Shown here one piece after another: positions 48,329 to 58,959 of a stretch of DNA of 64,000 nucleotides. Source of the stretch: Macrostomum hystrix (taxonomy: Eukaryota; Platyhelminthes; Macrostomidae); the NCBI GenBank assembly GCA_950097015.1, contig CATNEN010000030.1:1287001-1351000 (forward strand). The letters run 5' to 3'. The notes under the pieces were generated by a model. That model was not told the DNA's origin. It saw only the letters and a list, made by a program, of their open reading frames with translations, and ran no database searches. Both the position numbers and the translations under genes were made by a program. Numbering within the stretch: the stretch's first letter is position 1; every line of letters begins with the position of its first letter.

Positions 48329-50582
48329 AGGGGATGAGTATGGTGAGTATGAGGATAAAGGGGATGAGCATGGTGAGTATGAGGATAAAGGGGATGAGTA
48401 TGGTGAGTATGAGGATAAAGGGGATGAGCATGGTGAGTATGGGGATAAAGGGGCATGCGAATGGGGATAAAGGGGATGAGTATGGTGAGTATGAGGATAA
48501 AGGGGATGAGCATGGTGAGTATGGGGATAAAGGGGCATGCGAATGGGGATAAAGGGGATGAGTTTGGTGAGTATGGGGATAAAGGGGCATGCGAATGGGG
48601 ATAAAGGGGATGAGTATGGTGAGTATGAGGATAAAGGGGATGAGCATGGTGAGTATGGGGATAAAGGGGCATGCGAATGGGGATAAAGGGGATGAGTTTG
48701 GTGAGTATGGGGATAAAGGGGCATGCGAATGGGGATAAAGGGGATGAGTATGGTGAGTATGAGGATAAAGGGGATGAGCATGGTGAGTATGAGGATAAAG
48801 GGGATGAGTATGGTGAGTATGAGGATAAAGGGGATGAGCATGGTGAGTATGGGGATAAAGGGGCATGCGAATGGGGATAAAGGGGATGAGTATGGTGAGT
48901 ATGAGGATAAAGGGGATGAGCATGGTGAGTATGGGGATAAAGGGGCATGCGAATGGGGATAAAGGGGATGAGTTTGGTGAGTATGGGGATAAAGCGGCAT
49001 GCGAATGGGGATAAAGGGGATGAGTATGGTGAGTATGAGGATAAAGGGGATGAGCATGGTGAGTATGAGGATAAAGGGGATGAGTATGGTGAGTATGAGG
49101 ATAAAGGGGATGAGTATGGTGAGTATGAGGATAAAGGGGATGAGCATGGTGAGTATGGGGATAAAGGGGCATGCGAATGGGGATAAAGGGGATGAGTATG
49201 GTGAGTATGGGGATAAAGGGGATGAGTATGGTGAGTATGAGGATAAAGGGGCATGCGAATGGGGATAAAGGGGATGAGCATGGTGAGTATGGGGATAAAG
49301 GGGCATGCGAATGGGGATAAAGGGGATGAGTATGGTGAGTATGAGGATAAAGGGGATGAGCATGGTGAGTATGGGGATAAAGGGGCATGCGAATGGGGAT
49401 AAAGGGGATGAGTTTGGTGAGTATGGGGATAAAGGGGCATGCGAATGGGGATAAAGGGGATGAGTATGGTGAGTATGAGGATAAAGGGGATGAGCATGGT
49501 GAGTATGGGGATAAAGGGGCATGCGAATGGGGATAAAGGGGATGAGTTTGGTGAGTATGGGGATAAAGGGGCATGCGAATGGGGATAAAGGGGATGAGTA
49601 TGGTGAGTATGAGGATAAAGGGGATGAGCATGGTGAGTATGAGGATAAAGGGGATGAGTATGGTGAGTATGAGGATAAAGGGGATGAGCATGGTGAGTAT
49701 GGGGATAAAGGGGCATGCGAATGGGGATAAAGGGGATGAGTATGGTGAGTATGAGGATAAAGGGGATGAGCATGGTGAGTATGGGGATAAAGGGGCATGC
49801 GAATGGGGATAAAGGGGATGAGTTTGGTGAGTATGGGGATAAAGCGGCATGCGAATGGGGATAAAGGGGATGAGTATGGTGAGTATGAGGATAAAGGGGA
49901 TGAGCATGGTGAGTATGGGGATAAAGGGGCATGCGAATGGGGATAAAGGGGATGAGTTTGGTGAGTATGGGGATAAAGGGGCATGCGAATGGGGATAAAG
50001 GGGATGAGTATGGTGAGTATGAGGATAAAGGGGATGAGCATGGTGAGTATGAGGATAAAGGGGATGAGTATGGTGAGTATGAGGATAAAGGGGATGAGCA
50101 TGGTGAGTATGGGGATAAAGGGGCATGCGAATGGGGATAAAGGGGATGAGTATGGTGAGTATGAGGATAAAGGGGATGAGCATGGTGAGTATGGGGATAA
50201 AGGGGCATGCGAATGGGGATAAAGGGGATGAGTATGGTGAGTATGAGGATAAAGGGGATGAGCATGGTGAGTATGAGGATAAAGGGGATGAGTATGGTGA
50301 GTATGAGGATAAAGGGGATGAGCATGGTGAGTATGGGGATAAAGGGGCATGCGAATGGGGATAAAGGGGATGAGTATGGTGAGTATGAGGATAAAGGGGA
50401 TGAGCATGGTGAGTATGGGGATAAAGGGGCATGCGAATGGGGATAAAGGGGATGAGTATGGTGAGTATGGGGATAAAGTGGCATGCGAATGGGGATAAAG
50501 GGGATGAGTATGGTGAGTATGAGGATAAAGGGGATGAGCATGGTGAGTATGGGGATAAAGGGGCATGCGAATGGAGATACAG
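48258..50582 (+). repeat. Composite 22-bp + 30-bp minisatellite, array 2
   Basis: Same modules and same 410-bp higher-order spacing (48,261 and 48,671; 49,521 and 49,931) as the array at 41,213-45,290. The left edge is the breakpoint inside the GPCR exon; the right edge is identical to the right edge of array 1. Module order differs between the arrays further inside, so they have changed by unequal exchange or been mis-assembled. Confidence 0.97.
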
Positions 50583-53083
50583 GGGCATGCGAATGGAGAC
50601 AAAGAGATATAAGAATGGGGATGAAGGGCTATAACAATGGGTAAAAAGTCCATAGAAATGCAAGTAGGAAGTTTTCAAAGGGAGTTTTCAGACACCTGGC
50701 TGCCATGCGAACCCAAGTTTCTATCTCAGCTGATGCCAGCAACCAATTAACAGTTGGAAGAGGCAATTTAAGAATTCATTCTCCTGCTCAAGGACGCAAA
50801 CTGTTTCCGTGGCAGTCAAACGCCAGGCTTCTCGGTCAGAATCTCGAAGCTCTAACCACTGGACTAGAAGCTTCCTTGAAACAATCACAGGGGAAAGAGT
50901 GATTGCAAAGGACAGGAACTTGGGTCAGGAACGCAGATATTATGCCAAAGCTTACTGACATGCTGTACTGTCAGTTGGGGATAAATATGGGACAGATAGG
51001 GGTGGCGGAAAAGTATAGGAAATAGAGAAGGACCGCCGAGGTCTTGGATTTAACAAATCAATCACCCGATCATAGGGAGCTGTACGGCTAAATTGGGTGA
51101 CCTCTCCGTCTCCGCGTCGGCCCTCCTCACTCTCTCGCGAGAGCCTCCCGCCGAACCATCCGGCATCCGGCTTGATTGAGCCTTCTGGTAGCCTTGGGGA
51201 AAAGAAATAAATATCCCTATGGGGAAGCGAGTGATGCAGAGAGCGAGAGAAGCCTGGGCCTCAGAGACCAAGCAGTTCCGTCGTCGGCCTGTACTGACAG
51301 GCAGGAGACGAAATGAAGTGCAGCAAAAACATACTTGAGAGGCTTAAGCAACGATTTCCTGCTGCTTTTTGTCGAGATGGCCGGCAGGAAGGGACTGAAT
51401 GGGTGCATACAGGCAGAAATTTATCCATATTTGTTTCACATCGGTGGGTTTTACAATAAATAATATCTGTATCTCACCGCTTAATATTTTTAACAGTCCC
51501 TATCTGCATGCCCAAATTTCAAATCCGGAAATAGAAAGGATTGTAACACAATCTAACACGGTTTAATAGATCCTTGACCCTGACCCTTGCAATAGTTTGT
51601 AATGTAGTGCAGATTTACAGATTAACTAATTATAAATCTTGATTGCACCAAAAAATAACTAACCCCGTTGCCCATTTCGATTGCTTGTAACATCAGCCAA
51701 GGTTTAGAATATATTTTCTCTCCATATCAAATACAATACTATCTGTCTAATTCATGATTTCCAATAATAATATGGCTCTAGCATCTTGTCTAGTCCGGAT
51801 GCTGCAGAGAATTTTATGCATGGTACGAGCTATCTGCACCAAGATATGGACTCTTTATGCATCACACTCGCGTAGTCCTTTATGTTTAATTGCAGAATAC
51901 GTGCTTTAGTGCGATAGCCAATGTAGGAAGACTTATACGTTAAGGACTCTATAGTTCGCGGGCCTAATCTAAAGTCCGTAAACCTTGTGGTGACGAGATA
52001 GAATGTCGGAAAACGGAGGAAAGGGTTGGTGTCGAGGGGGTTCGAGTACTAGTCTATTATACTATTTATCGCGAGGCGCTCCAAGTTAGATTTAACATAT
52101 ATATATGATCCCAGCATGAACCAATAATTAGCTCACACTAAACAGAAAATGCGGTTCTTGTTGACACAATTTGAATACACTCGCATATAATAAATGGTTT
52201 TTAAAAAATTGCAATCATATGAGACTCACTCCATGCAACTAATCGATGAAGTGCAATCAGATAACAATATTAGCACACATTGCACAAAAAGCGAAGCTAG
52301 CACTGCATGCGCTGATCGCTTCCCAAATTTCAAATCCCAAGCTGTAGAGTCGAATGGAACCCGATCTGTATCTGGCCAGATTGTGCCGAATGTCCGATAT
52401 GCATTAAAACACCTGGAGCTGGCTCGTGTTTTTTCTCTGCAAAGGCGCTCTTTGGGTGAGCTTTGTGTTTATCTTTTACGTTTTCTATTTCAACCTATAT
52501 GTCATTGAAATCACAGCAAACATTTTAATTTCCCTTTCCTTTGCCGATTTCGAGGGTGATTTGTACTCATTTTGAGACTTGTAAGAAAACTAGCATACTC
52601 GTAGAATGTGTCCGCGCAGATTTCGATTTTAAGCAGATTTATTAGAGACAAATTTATAAAGAGGACCGTATAAATTTGTTTTGTGTAATGCAAAATTTTT
52701 ATGCTGATTTAGCAAGTTAAACAAAATAGAGCCATAAAATGCTATAGTCGGTTTGCTTAGCTATATGCCAAGCACTTAAGTAAAATAATTGACAGATTAA
52801 TATTTTTGATGGCTGCAAATTGATTAATAAATGAAAACTTTTAACCAGGATGCAATTAACGTAATTGATTAATGAATTGCGTTAAAAAAAAGTCTCGTTC
52901 ACTGACAACCATCAAAGTGAGATGTTGATGACAGTCAACGTCCATAGAAATTTAGATCCATTTCAGTGTACATGGACATGAGTGCTCATTGGCAGAGTTT
53001 TCATGCAGTTGAAGTGTTACAAAAATATAGCCTTAAATAAATTCGCAGGTCAAGCGGACGCTTCCAAGAATAGCAGTGTTACC
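50583..53083. other. Duplicated unique segment, copy 2 (5' flank of the complete GPCR)
   Basis: Second copy of 45,291-47,791. It should hold the GPCR promoter; a TATATATAT run near 52,100 and an AG splice-acceptor-like site TTCGCAG just before 53,050 are the only signals I see. Confidence 0.8.
50696..50875 (-). repeat. tRNA-derived SINE, degenerate (copy 2)
   Basis: Exact duplicate of the element at 45,404-45,583, carried along by the 5.29-kb tandem duplication. Confidence 0.45.
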
Positions 53084-54454
53084 ATGGCGACAAACGCAAG
53101 TGCCAACGCATCCGATGTGCCGTACTACGCCGGTGCCCTGACCTATCCAGCCCTGCAGGCCTTCCTCACCTACAGCATTCCACTGGTGGTGGTGCTGGGC
53201 CTGTTTGGTAGTTACCTTGCTGTATCATCCTGTTTGAACATTCTGCTCCGTCCATAGTTTCTGATGCACAGAACACGTATAAAAAAGTCCATATTTTATT
53301 GATTTAATTTATTTTTTAACGATCTGATCCCAGGCAATTCCGTGGCCTTCGTCCTACTAAAGAACTCAGCCATGCGAAGCACGGCTCATTTCTACCTGTG
53401 CGCTCTGACCCTGTGCGACTCTCTCACCCTGCTCAGCATCCTGGCCTCTGTATGGGCCGGAGTCCTGCTCAGCGGCCACCTGCACCAGATGGGCTGGCAC
53501 GGCACCTGGCTGCACACCGGACTACGCCAAATTCACCTGTGCCGGGCCAGGCTCTACGCCAGCTTCGTTTGCCGCACCGTCAGCACCTGGACTGTGGCGG
53601 CGTTCTCCTGGGAGCGCTGCCTAGCCGTCTGGCGGCCGATGCGCTTCGAAGGCGCCCCGGTTGGCTGGCGTTCCGGACTGGTGCTGCTCGGCCTGGTGAC
53701 GGCCGCGGCCGGCGCCAACGCGTACGTCATTCCCGGCTACCAACCGGACAAGGCGGGCCTCTGTCGTGCCGGCCAGGTGTTTCGAGTTGGCCGAAATGTC
53801 TCAATGCTGCTGCAATCGCTGGCGCCCTGGCTGTTGGTGCTGACAAGCAATGGTCTGATTGTTTGCAGTTTGCGCAGGAGGCGAGCGGCTGAGGCGGAGG
53901 CGGAGACTCCGGCCGGCCAGGTGCTCCTGCGCGCCTATCAGCCTCACCTGGAGCTGACTAATCATCGAAGGCGGCGCAGGGGAGTCACCTATCGTCTAGT
54001 TGCGGTCTCGTTCGCTTTCTTAATCAGCACCTCGCTCCTGACGGCGTGCACAGTGTGGATGACCATCGCCGAGCTGGTGGAGTCCAAAGGCGGCGGCGCC
54101 AATGCTGGCCAACGCAACCAGGTACGCGACACAGCCTGGCTGCTCAGCTTCCTGCCGTTCACCGCTAATTTCGCCTCCACCTGTCCGCTCTACTGCCTGG
54201 CCGGGCGGAAGTTCCGCAGAGCCGCTCGCCTGCTGGTAACGTGCCGATTGGCCAGAATGCGGTTGGCAAGGCGGCTGCTGGACCCCAGCCGGCCGTCGTC
54301 TGGCCTGGCCACGACTGCAACTGCGGTTGCTATGTCGGCGACATGCAGACCGCAGTCGGATCCGAGCTGGTGCAGCCGGAGGCAGCAGATGCAGCATCGG
54401 CAGGCATCCGACAGAAGTAGGAGGCGACCAAACCCTGTCCGCAGCCAATGTTGA
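53084..54454 (+). CDS. Rhodopsin-class G protein-coupled receptor, 2 exons
   Basis: Exon 1 53,084-53,207, intron of 126 bp (GTAGTT...CCCAG), exon 2 53,334-54,454; 414 residues. ATG 53,084 has a strong ACCATGG context and is followed by two Asn-Ala-Ser glycosylation sites, fitting an extracellular N-terminus. TM1 carries the GN motif split by the intron (G42/N43). TM2 has D70 (ALTLCDSL). C111 and C185 can form the conserved disulphide. ERC (135-137) replaces DRY at the end of TM3. TM6 is VAVSFAFLISTSLLTACTVW (264-283). TM7 ends CPLYCLAGRKFRRA, an altered NPxxY. The C-tail is Arg- and Ser-rich. The general pattern is that of invertebrate peptide receptors; the ligand is unknown. A possible AATAAA lies at 54,808. 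The 5' part is duplicated at 47,792. Confidence 0.88.
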
Positions 54455-54511
54455 TCCCAATTCACTGCTGGGTGAACTCAAACAATGGGATATTTGGTGT
54501 ATTTCTCACAG

Positions 54512-54572
54512 AGTCTCAAGATTCGAACTCTAGACCTCTCCGAAGTCCGAAGCTCAAACCACTTGGTCACAA
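54512..54572 (-). repeat. tRNA-like SINE head
   Basis: On the minus strand, GTGACCAAGTGGTTTGAGC resembles the A-box of Leu/Ser tRNAs and GAGTTCGAATCTT the B-box. The AGTGGTT-GAGCTTCG stretch is shared with the elements at 45.5 and 50.8 kb. It cannot fold as a full tRNA with a 3' acceptor stem as far as I can see. Confidence 0.5.
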
Positions 54573-54807
54573 CTTTCACAGCTAACCAGGGTGTACTTAG
54601 ACTAGCCCAAGCTCACAATCCGTACAATGCCCGCAGATCTGGTACCGACCAGTTGGGACAACTGAACACGCGGCGGCTGCTAGCTACAGAAGCCTTGCAA
54701 CGATCTATCAACCCTTGCTCAAGATTGACTGATTCAGCAAAAGCAGCGCTGACCAATATCAAATTGTACTAACAAAAATATAAAAAACATGTCATTTCAC
54801 TGAGAAA

Positions 54808-54813
54808 AATAAA
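54808..54813 (+). terminator. Candidate poly(A) signal AATAAA for the GPCR
   Basis: Canonical hexamer about 350 bp after the stop codon, in AT-rich sequence. Position is plausible, not proven. Confidence 0.35.
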
Positions 54814-54870
54814 TAATATATTGTTGATTTGTTTAATTACAATCAAAGAAAAAGTGGGACAAGAAATTTA

Positions 54871-56590
54871 GGATTCAGTCTTGATTAGATTCGAGTTTAG
54901 GTCAGTAATTCAATTGAAGATTCAGTCTAGATTAGATTCGAGTTTAGGTCAGGTATTTAGGATTCAGTATAGATTCAATTCTAGTTTAGGTCAGGTACTT
55001 AGGATTCAGTATAGATTCAATTCTAGTTTAGGTCAGGTATTTAGGATTCAGAATAGATTCAATTCTAGTTTAGGTCAGGTACTTAGGATTCAGTATAGAT
55101 TCGATTCTAGTTTAGGTCAGGTATTTAGGATTCAGAATAGATTCGATTCTAGTTTAGGTCAGGTACTTAGGATTCAGTATAGATTAGATTCTAGTTTAGG
55201 TCAGGTACTTAGGATTCAGTATAGATTCGATTCTAGTTTAGGTCAGGTACTTAGGATTCAGTATAGATTCAATTCTAGTTTAGGTCAGGTACTTAGGATT
55301 CAGAATAGATTCGATTCTAGTTTAGGTCAGGTACTTAGGATTCAGTATAGATTCGATTCTAGTTTAGGTCAGGTACTTAGGATTCAGTAATAGATTCGAT
55401 TCTAGTTTAGGTCAGGTACTTAGGATTCAGTATAGATTCGATTCTAGTTTAGGTCAGGTATTTAGGATTCAGAATAGATTCGATTCTAGTTTAGGTCAGG
55501 TATTTAGGATTCAGAATAGATTCAATTCTAGTTTAGGTCAGGTACTTAGGATTCAGTATAGATTCGATTCTAAGTTTAGGTCAGGTATTTAGGATTCAGA
55601 ATAGATTCGATTCTAGTTTAGGTCAGGTATTTAGGATTCAGTAATAGATTCAATTCTAGTTTAGGTCAGGTATTTAGGATTCAGTATAGATTCGATTCAA
55701 GTTTAGGTCAGGTATTTAGGATTCAGAATAGATTCGATTCTAGTTTAGGTCAGGTACTTAGGATTCAGAAAAGATTCGATTCTAGTTTAGGTCAGGTATT
55801 TAGGATTCAGTATAGATTCGATTCTAGTTTAGGTCAGGTACTTAGGATTCAGTATAGATTCGATTCTAGTTTAGGTCAGGTACTTAGGATTCAGTATAGA
55901 TTCGATTCTAGTTTAGGTCAGGTACTTAGGATTCAGTATAGATTCAATTCTAGTTTAGGTCAGGTACTTAGAATTCAGAATAGATTCGATTCTAGTTTAG
56001 GTCAGGTATTTAGGATTCAGTATAGATTCGATTCTAGTTTAGGTCAGGTATTTAGGATTCAGTATAGATTCGATTCTAGTTTAGGTCAGGTACTTAGGAT
56101 TCAGTATAGATTCGATTCTAGTTTAGGTCAGGTACTTAGGATTCAGTATAGATTCGATTCTAGTTTAGGTCAGGTATTTAGGATTCAGTATAGATTCGAT
56201 TCTAGTTTAGGTCAGGTACTTAGGATTCAGTATAGATTCGATTCTAGTTTAGGTCAGGTACTTAGGATTCAGTATAGATTCAATTCTAGTTTAGGTCAGG
56301 TACTTAGGATTCAGAATAGATTCGATTCTAGTTTAGGTCAGGTATTTAGGATTCAGTATAGATTCGATTCTAGTTTAGGTCAGGTATTTAGGATTCAGTA
56401 TAGATTCGATTCTAGTTTAGGTCAGGTATTTAGGATTCAGTATAGATTCGATTCTAGTTTAGGTCAGGTATTTAGGATTCAGTATAGATTCGATTCTAGT
56501 TTAGGTCAGGTATTTAGGATTCAGTATAGATTCGATTCTAGTTTAGGTCAGGTATTTAGGATTCAGAATAGATTCGATTTTAGTTTAGGT
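54871..56590 (+). repeat. 42-bp minisatellite
   Basis: About 41 units, each with AGATTCGATTCTAGTTTAGG, TCAGGTACTTAGGATTCAG and TAT. Variants at a few positions (ATTCAATT, GTATTTAGG, CAGAATAG) are mixed along the array. Because 42 is divisible by 3, a 14-residue peptide repeat stays open for 169 codons until a one-base insertion at about 55,388; it is not a gene. Confidence 0.95.
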
Positions 56591-58085
56591 CATGATCATG
56601 AATTTAGTTGCAATTAAACAAGTCTTTCAGCAAACTTCTGTCGGCTTTATTTCTAAGGGAGAAAATAGAAAATGGATTTGCACATCTGGGCACACACACA
56701 GGCAGGCATGTACACTTATTGTGTGTGTGTGTGCGCAGTGCGCAATGGTTTTGTTTATTTTGAGCAGACAGCTCTTACTATTGTGGCATTTCTGATTTAG
56801 AATTATACATAACAGACCCAAACAAAGAAGAAAGTATATTCTCAAACGAATATGACAGAAACGGGACACAGGCGCCAGTAAATTTGAGTACGGACAAGCA
56901 ACGGAAACTTCCTTTCTCTCTTCCTTTCTCGGTTCGGCACGATTACTATATAAATAAAAAGCAGAGCTGCGACACTCTACTCGCAGTAGTGCTAGTAGCG
57001 GATGCGTAGGAAAATTATAATAATCGTAGATGCGAGAACGGGGAAAAACACTGACAGAAAATAGACAGGAAATAATCTCAGTCTAAGGCTGCTGCTGAGG
57101 CAACCGTCAGCTTATAGTAAGCTGGCTTATTAGCTTTAATTCAGAGGGACAGAAAAAGGTGAGAAAAATGGATGCTTTTTTCATTGTTAAATCACGAAAT
57201 ATGTCACTGAATTAAGAATATTGATAGCAATTACTGTTATACTATATAAATAGTAATAATAAATTTAATAAAAAAGCAGTAGAAATACCTAAGAAGCAAA
57301 AATGATACCAAATACAATTGGAACTTGGGAAACGCTAGCAGGAAAATGTTGATGGCTGTTGGGAATCTATTTTATCATAGGTTTAATTTCAGATCAAGGC
57401 ACACAGATATAAAAACACCACAGTTTAACTGAACAGTAGTATCTTTTACTAGCATATAATGACTGCGCGCCTAATTCTTAATTCTCACCAGAAATAAAAT
57501 GAAATGTTTTTTATGACTTTTAATAACAGAGAGAAGAGTGAAAATTTTTAATTAAAATGTTGGATTTAACCAGCGAACAATTAGCAAACTGCACCAACAG
57601 GTAGGAGGCCTTCACGCAATCAAACAATAGTTAACAATTAAACAAACAAAACCAACAAACAGGGACCTTATTCAATCGAGAATGGCACAATAGAATTCTG
57701 TGTATTTTTATTTCTAAATAGATTAGAGCAGCGGCCTCACGACTTGACGGTCGGGGGTTCGATTCCCGACTCCACTGGAACAATTCTTTGTCCTTTAGCA
57801 AGATTGCTCTAATTGAAGGTGGGTGTTGCGTCACCTCAGTCCAGGGACTGAACAGCCGTACACTGTGGCTGTGCTGTCGGCTGCACATCCGGCCCAATTA
57901 AGGCAGGTGCAGTCAATTATCAGTATTAATTATTAAAATTATTTGTATAAATTAGTTTAGAATATAAAATGTAAAAATTAAAATCACGCCGAGAATTGTC
58001 TAGTTATGACACATTTGAATCATCCTAGATTTGTTATAATGAGAGAGAGAGAGTGCATTTCTGTCTGTTAGTGGATACTGGATTG
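56591..58085. other. Intergenic sequence between array and USP24
   Basis: AT-rich. CA/TG microsatellite pieces lie near 56,690-56,735 and a TATATAAATAAA box near 56,947, followed by GC-richer sequence. A SINE occurs at 57,720-57,910. No coding region is supported. Confidence 0.4.
57720..57910 (+). mobile_element. tRNA-derived SINE
   Basis: Reads GATTAGAGCAGCGGCCTC (A-box region), then GGGGGTTCGATTCCCGAC (B-box), then the body motif CCTTTAGCAAGATTGCTC shared with the SINE at 30.2 kb in opposite orientation. The 3' part (CCAGGGACTGAACAGCCGTA onward) differs between the two. Confidence 0.7.
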
Positions 58086-58924
58086 TTACATGGCGTCGGG
58101 TGAGTCGCTGACAATTGTGCCGCTATCAGGCTGCTGCTGCTGCTGTTGATTGTGTGAATCTTCATTGTCCTCGTTGTCCAATTCACCTTCCTCGTCTCGA
58201 TCGGTCATGACCTGGTCCTGAGATGAGTTTGACTCGGCGGCGGCTGCGGCTGCGGCGGCGGCGGCGGCCCGTTCGGCACCCAACAGACCGGCCGCCATCT
58301 GCAGTGTGGCCTGAGCTGATGTTGTTCGTTGAAAGCCCCGACCGCTCAGCGCCGTCTCATTGCTAGTAGACTTGGCAGTCGGCGCAGCCGCCGCGTCCAG
58401 CTTACCTTGGAGGCCGGCCACGGCTTCGGCCCAGCGATCCGGGCAGTCCAGCATGCGGTCGCGCAATTCCGGACAAAGACTGCTGGCCTCGACCAAGAGT
58501 TTAACGCAGCGGTAGGCTCGCCTGGGATCCAGTTGTGCTCCGGAGCTGATCAGGCCAAGCAGGCCGCCACCGTTTGAGCAGCCCTGCTCAGAGCCGTCGT
58601 TGACATCTTCGACGCCGTAGAGCAGCAGGCTGAGCCGTTCGGAGTGCAGCTTGTCCCTGATCATGAACAGCTCCTTCATGAGGTCTAATAGTGGCCTCAA
58701 CTCGTTCACGGCCGTGTGAGCCAGCTGGCCCAGCAGTACGCAGGTCATATTGCGGGAGGCCAGCATATTGCCATTGCAGGCGTGCCGCAGTAGGCCGCTC
58801 ATAGCCGGTAGCAGGCCGGCCGAGTCGGCGCAGACGGCGGCGCACAGCTGGCCGAGCAGGGCGGCGCTTCTGTCTGCGTCGCTTAGCAACCAGCGTTCCA
58901 TGCTGGGCGACAGGCGGAGCAGCG

Positions 58925-58959
<35 letters not shown>

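Larger units (their letters stand above)
54455..54870. other. 3' flank of the GPCR
   Basis: Contains a SINE-like segment at 54,512-54,572 and a candidate AATAAA poly(A) signal at 54,808-54,813. The 95-codon open frame at 54,485 runs through the SINE and is not a gene. Confidence 0.5.

Noticed and set aside
48177-50678. Minus-strand open frames of 766-833 codons across array 2
   Set aside because: Same stop-free repeat artefact; they also run antisense into the GPCR fragment.
54881-55390. 169-codon frame of RIQYRFNSSLGQV repeats
   Set aside because: 42-bp unit divisible by 3; it is broken by a one-base insertion while the DNA repeat continues, so selection acts on neither the frame nor a protein.
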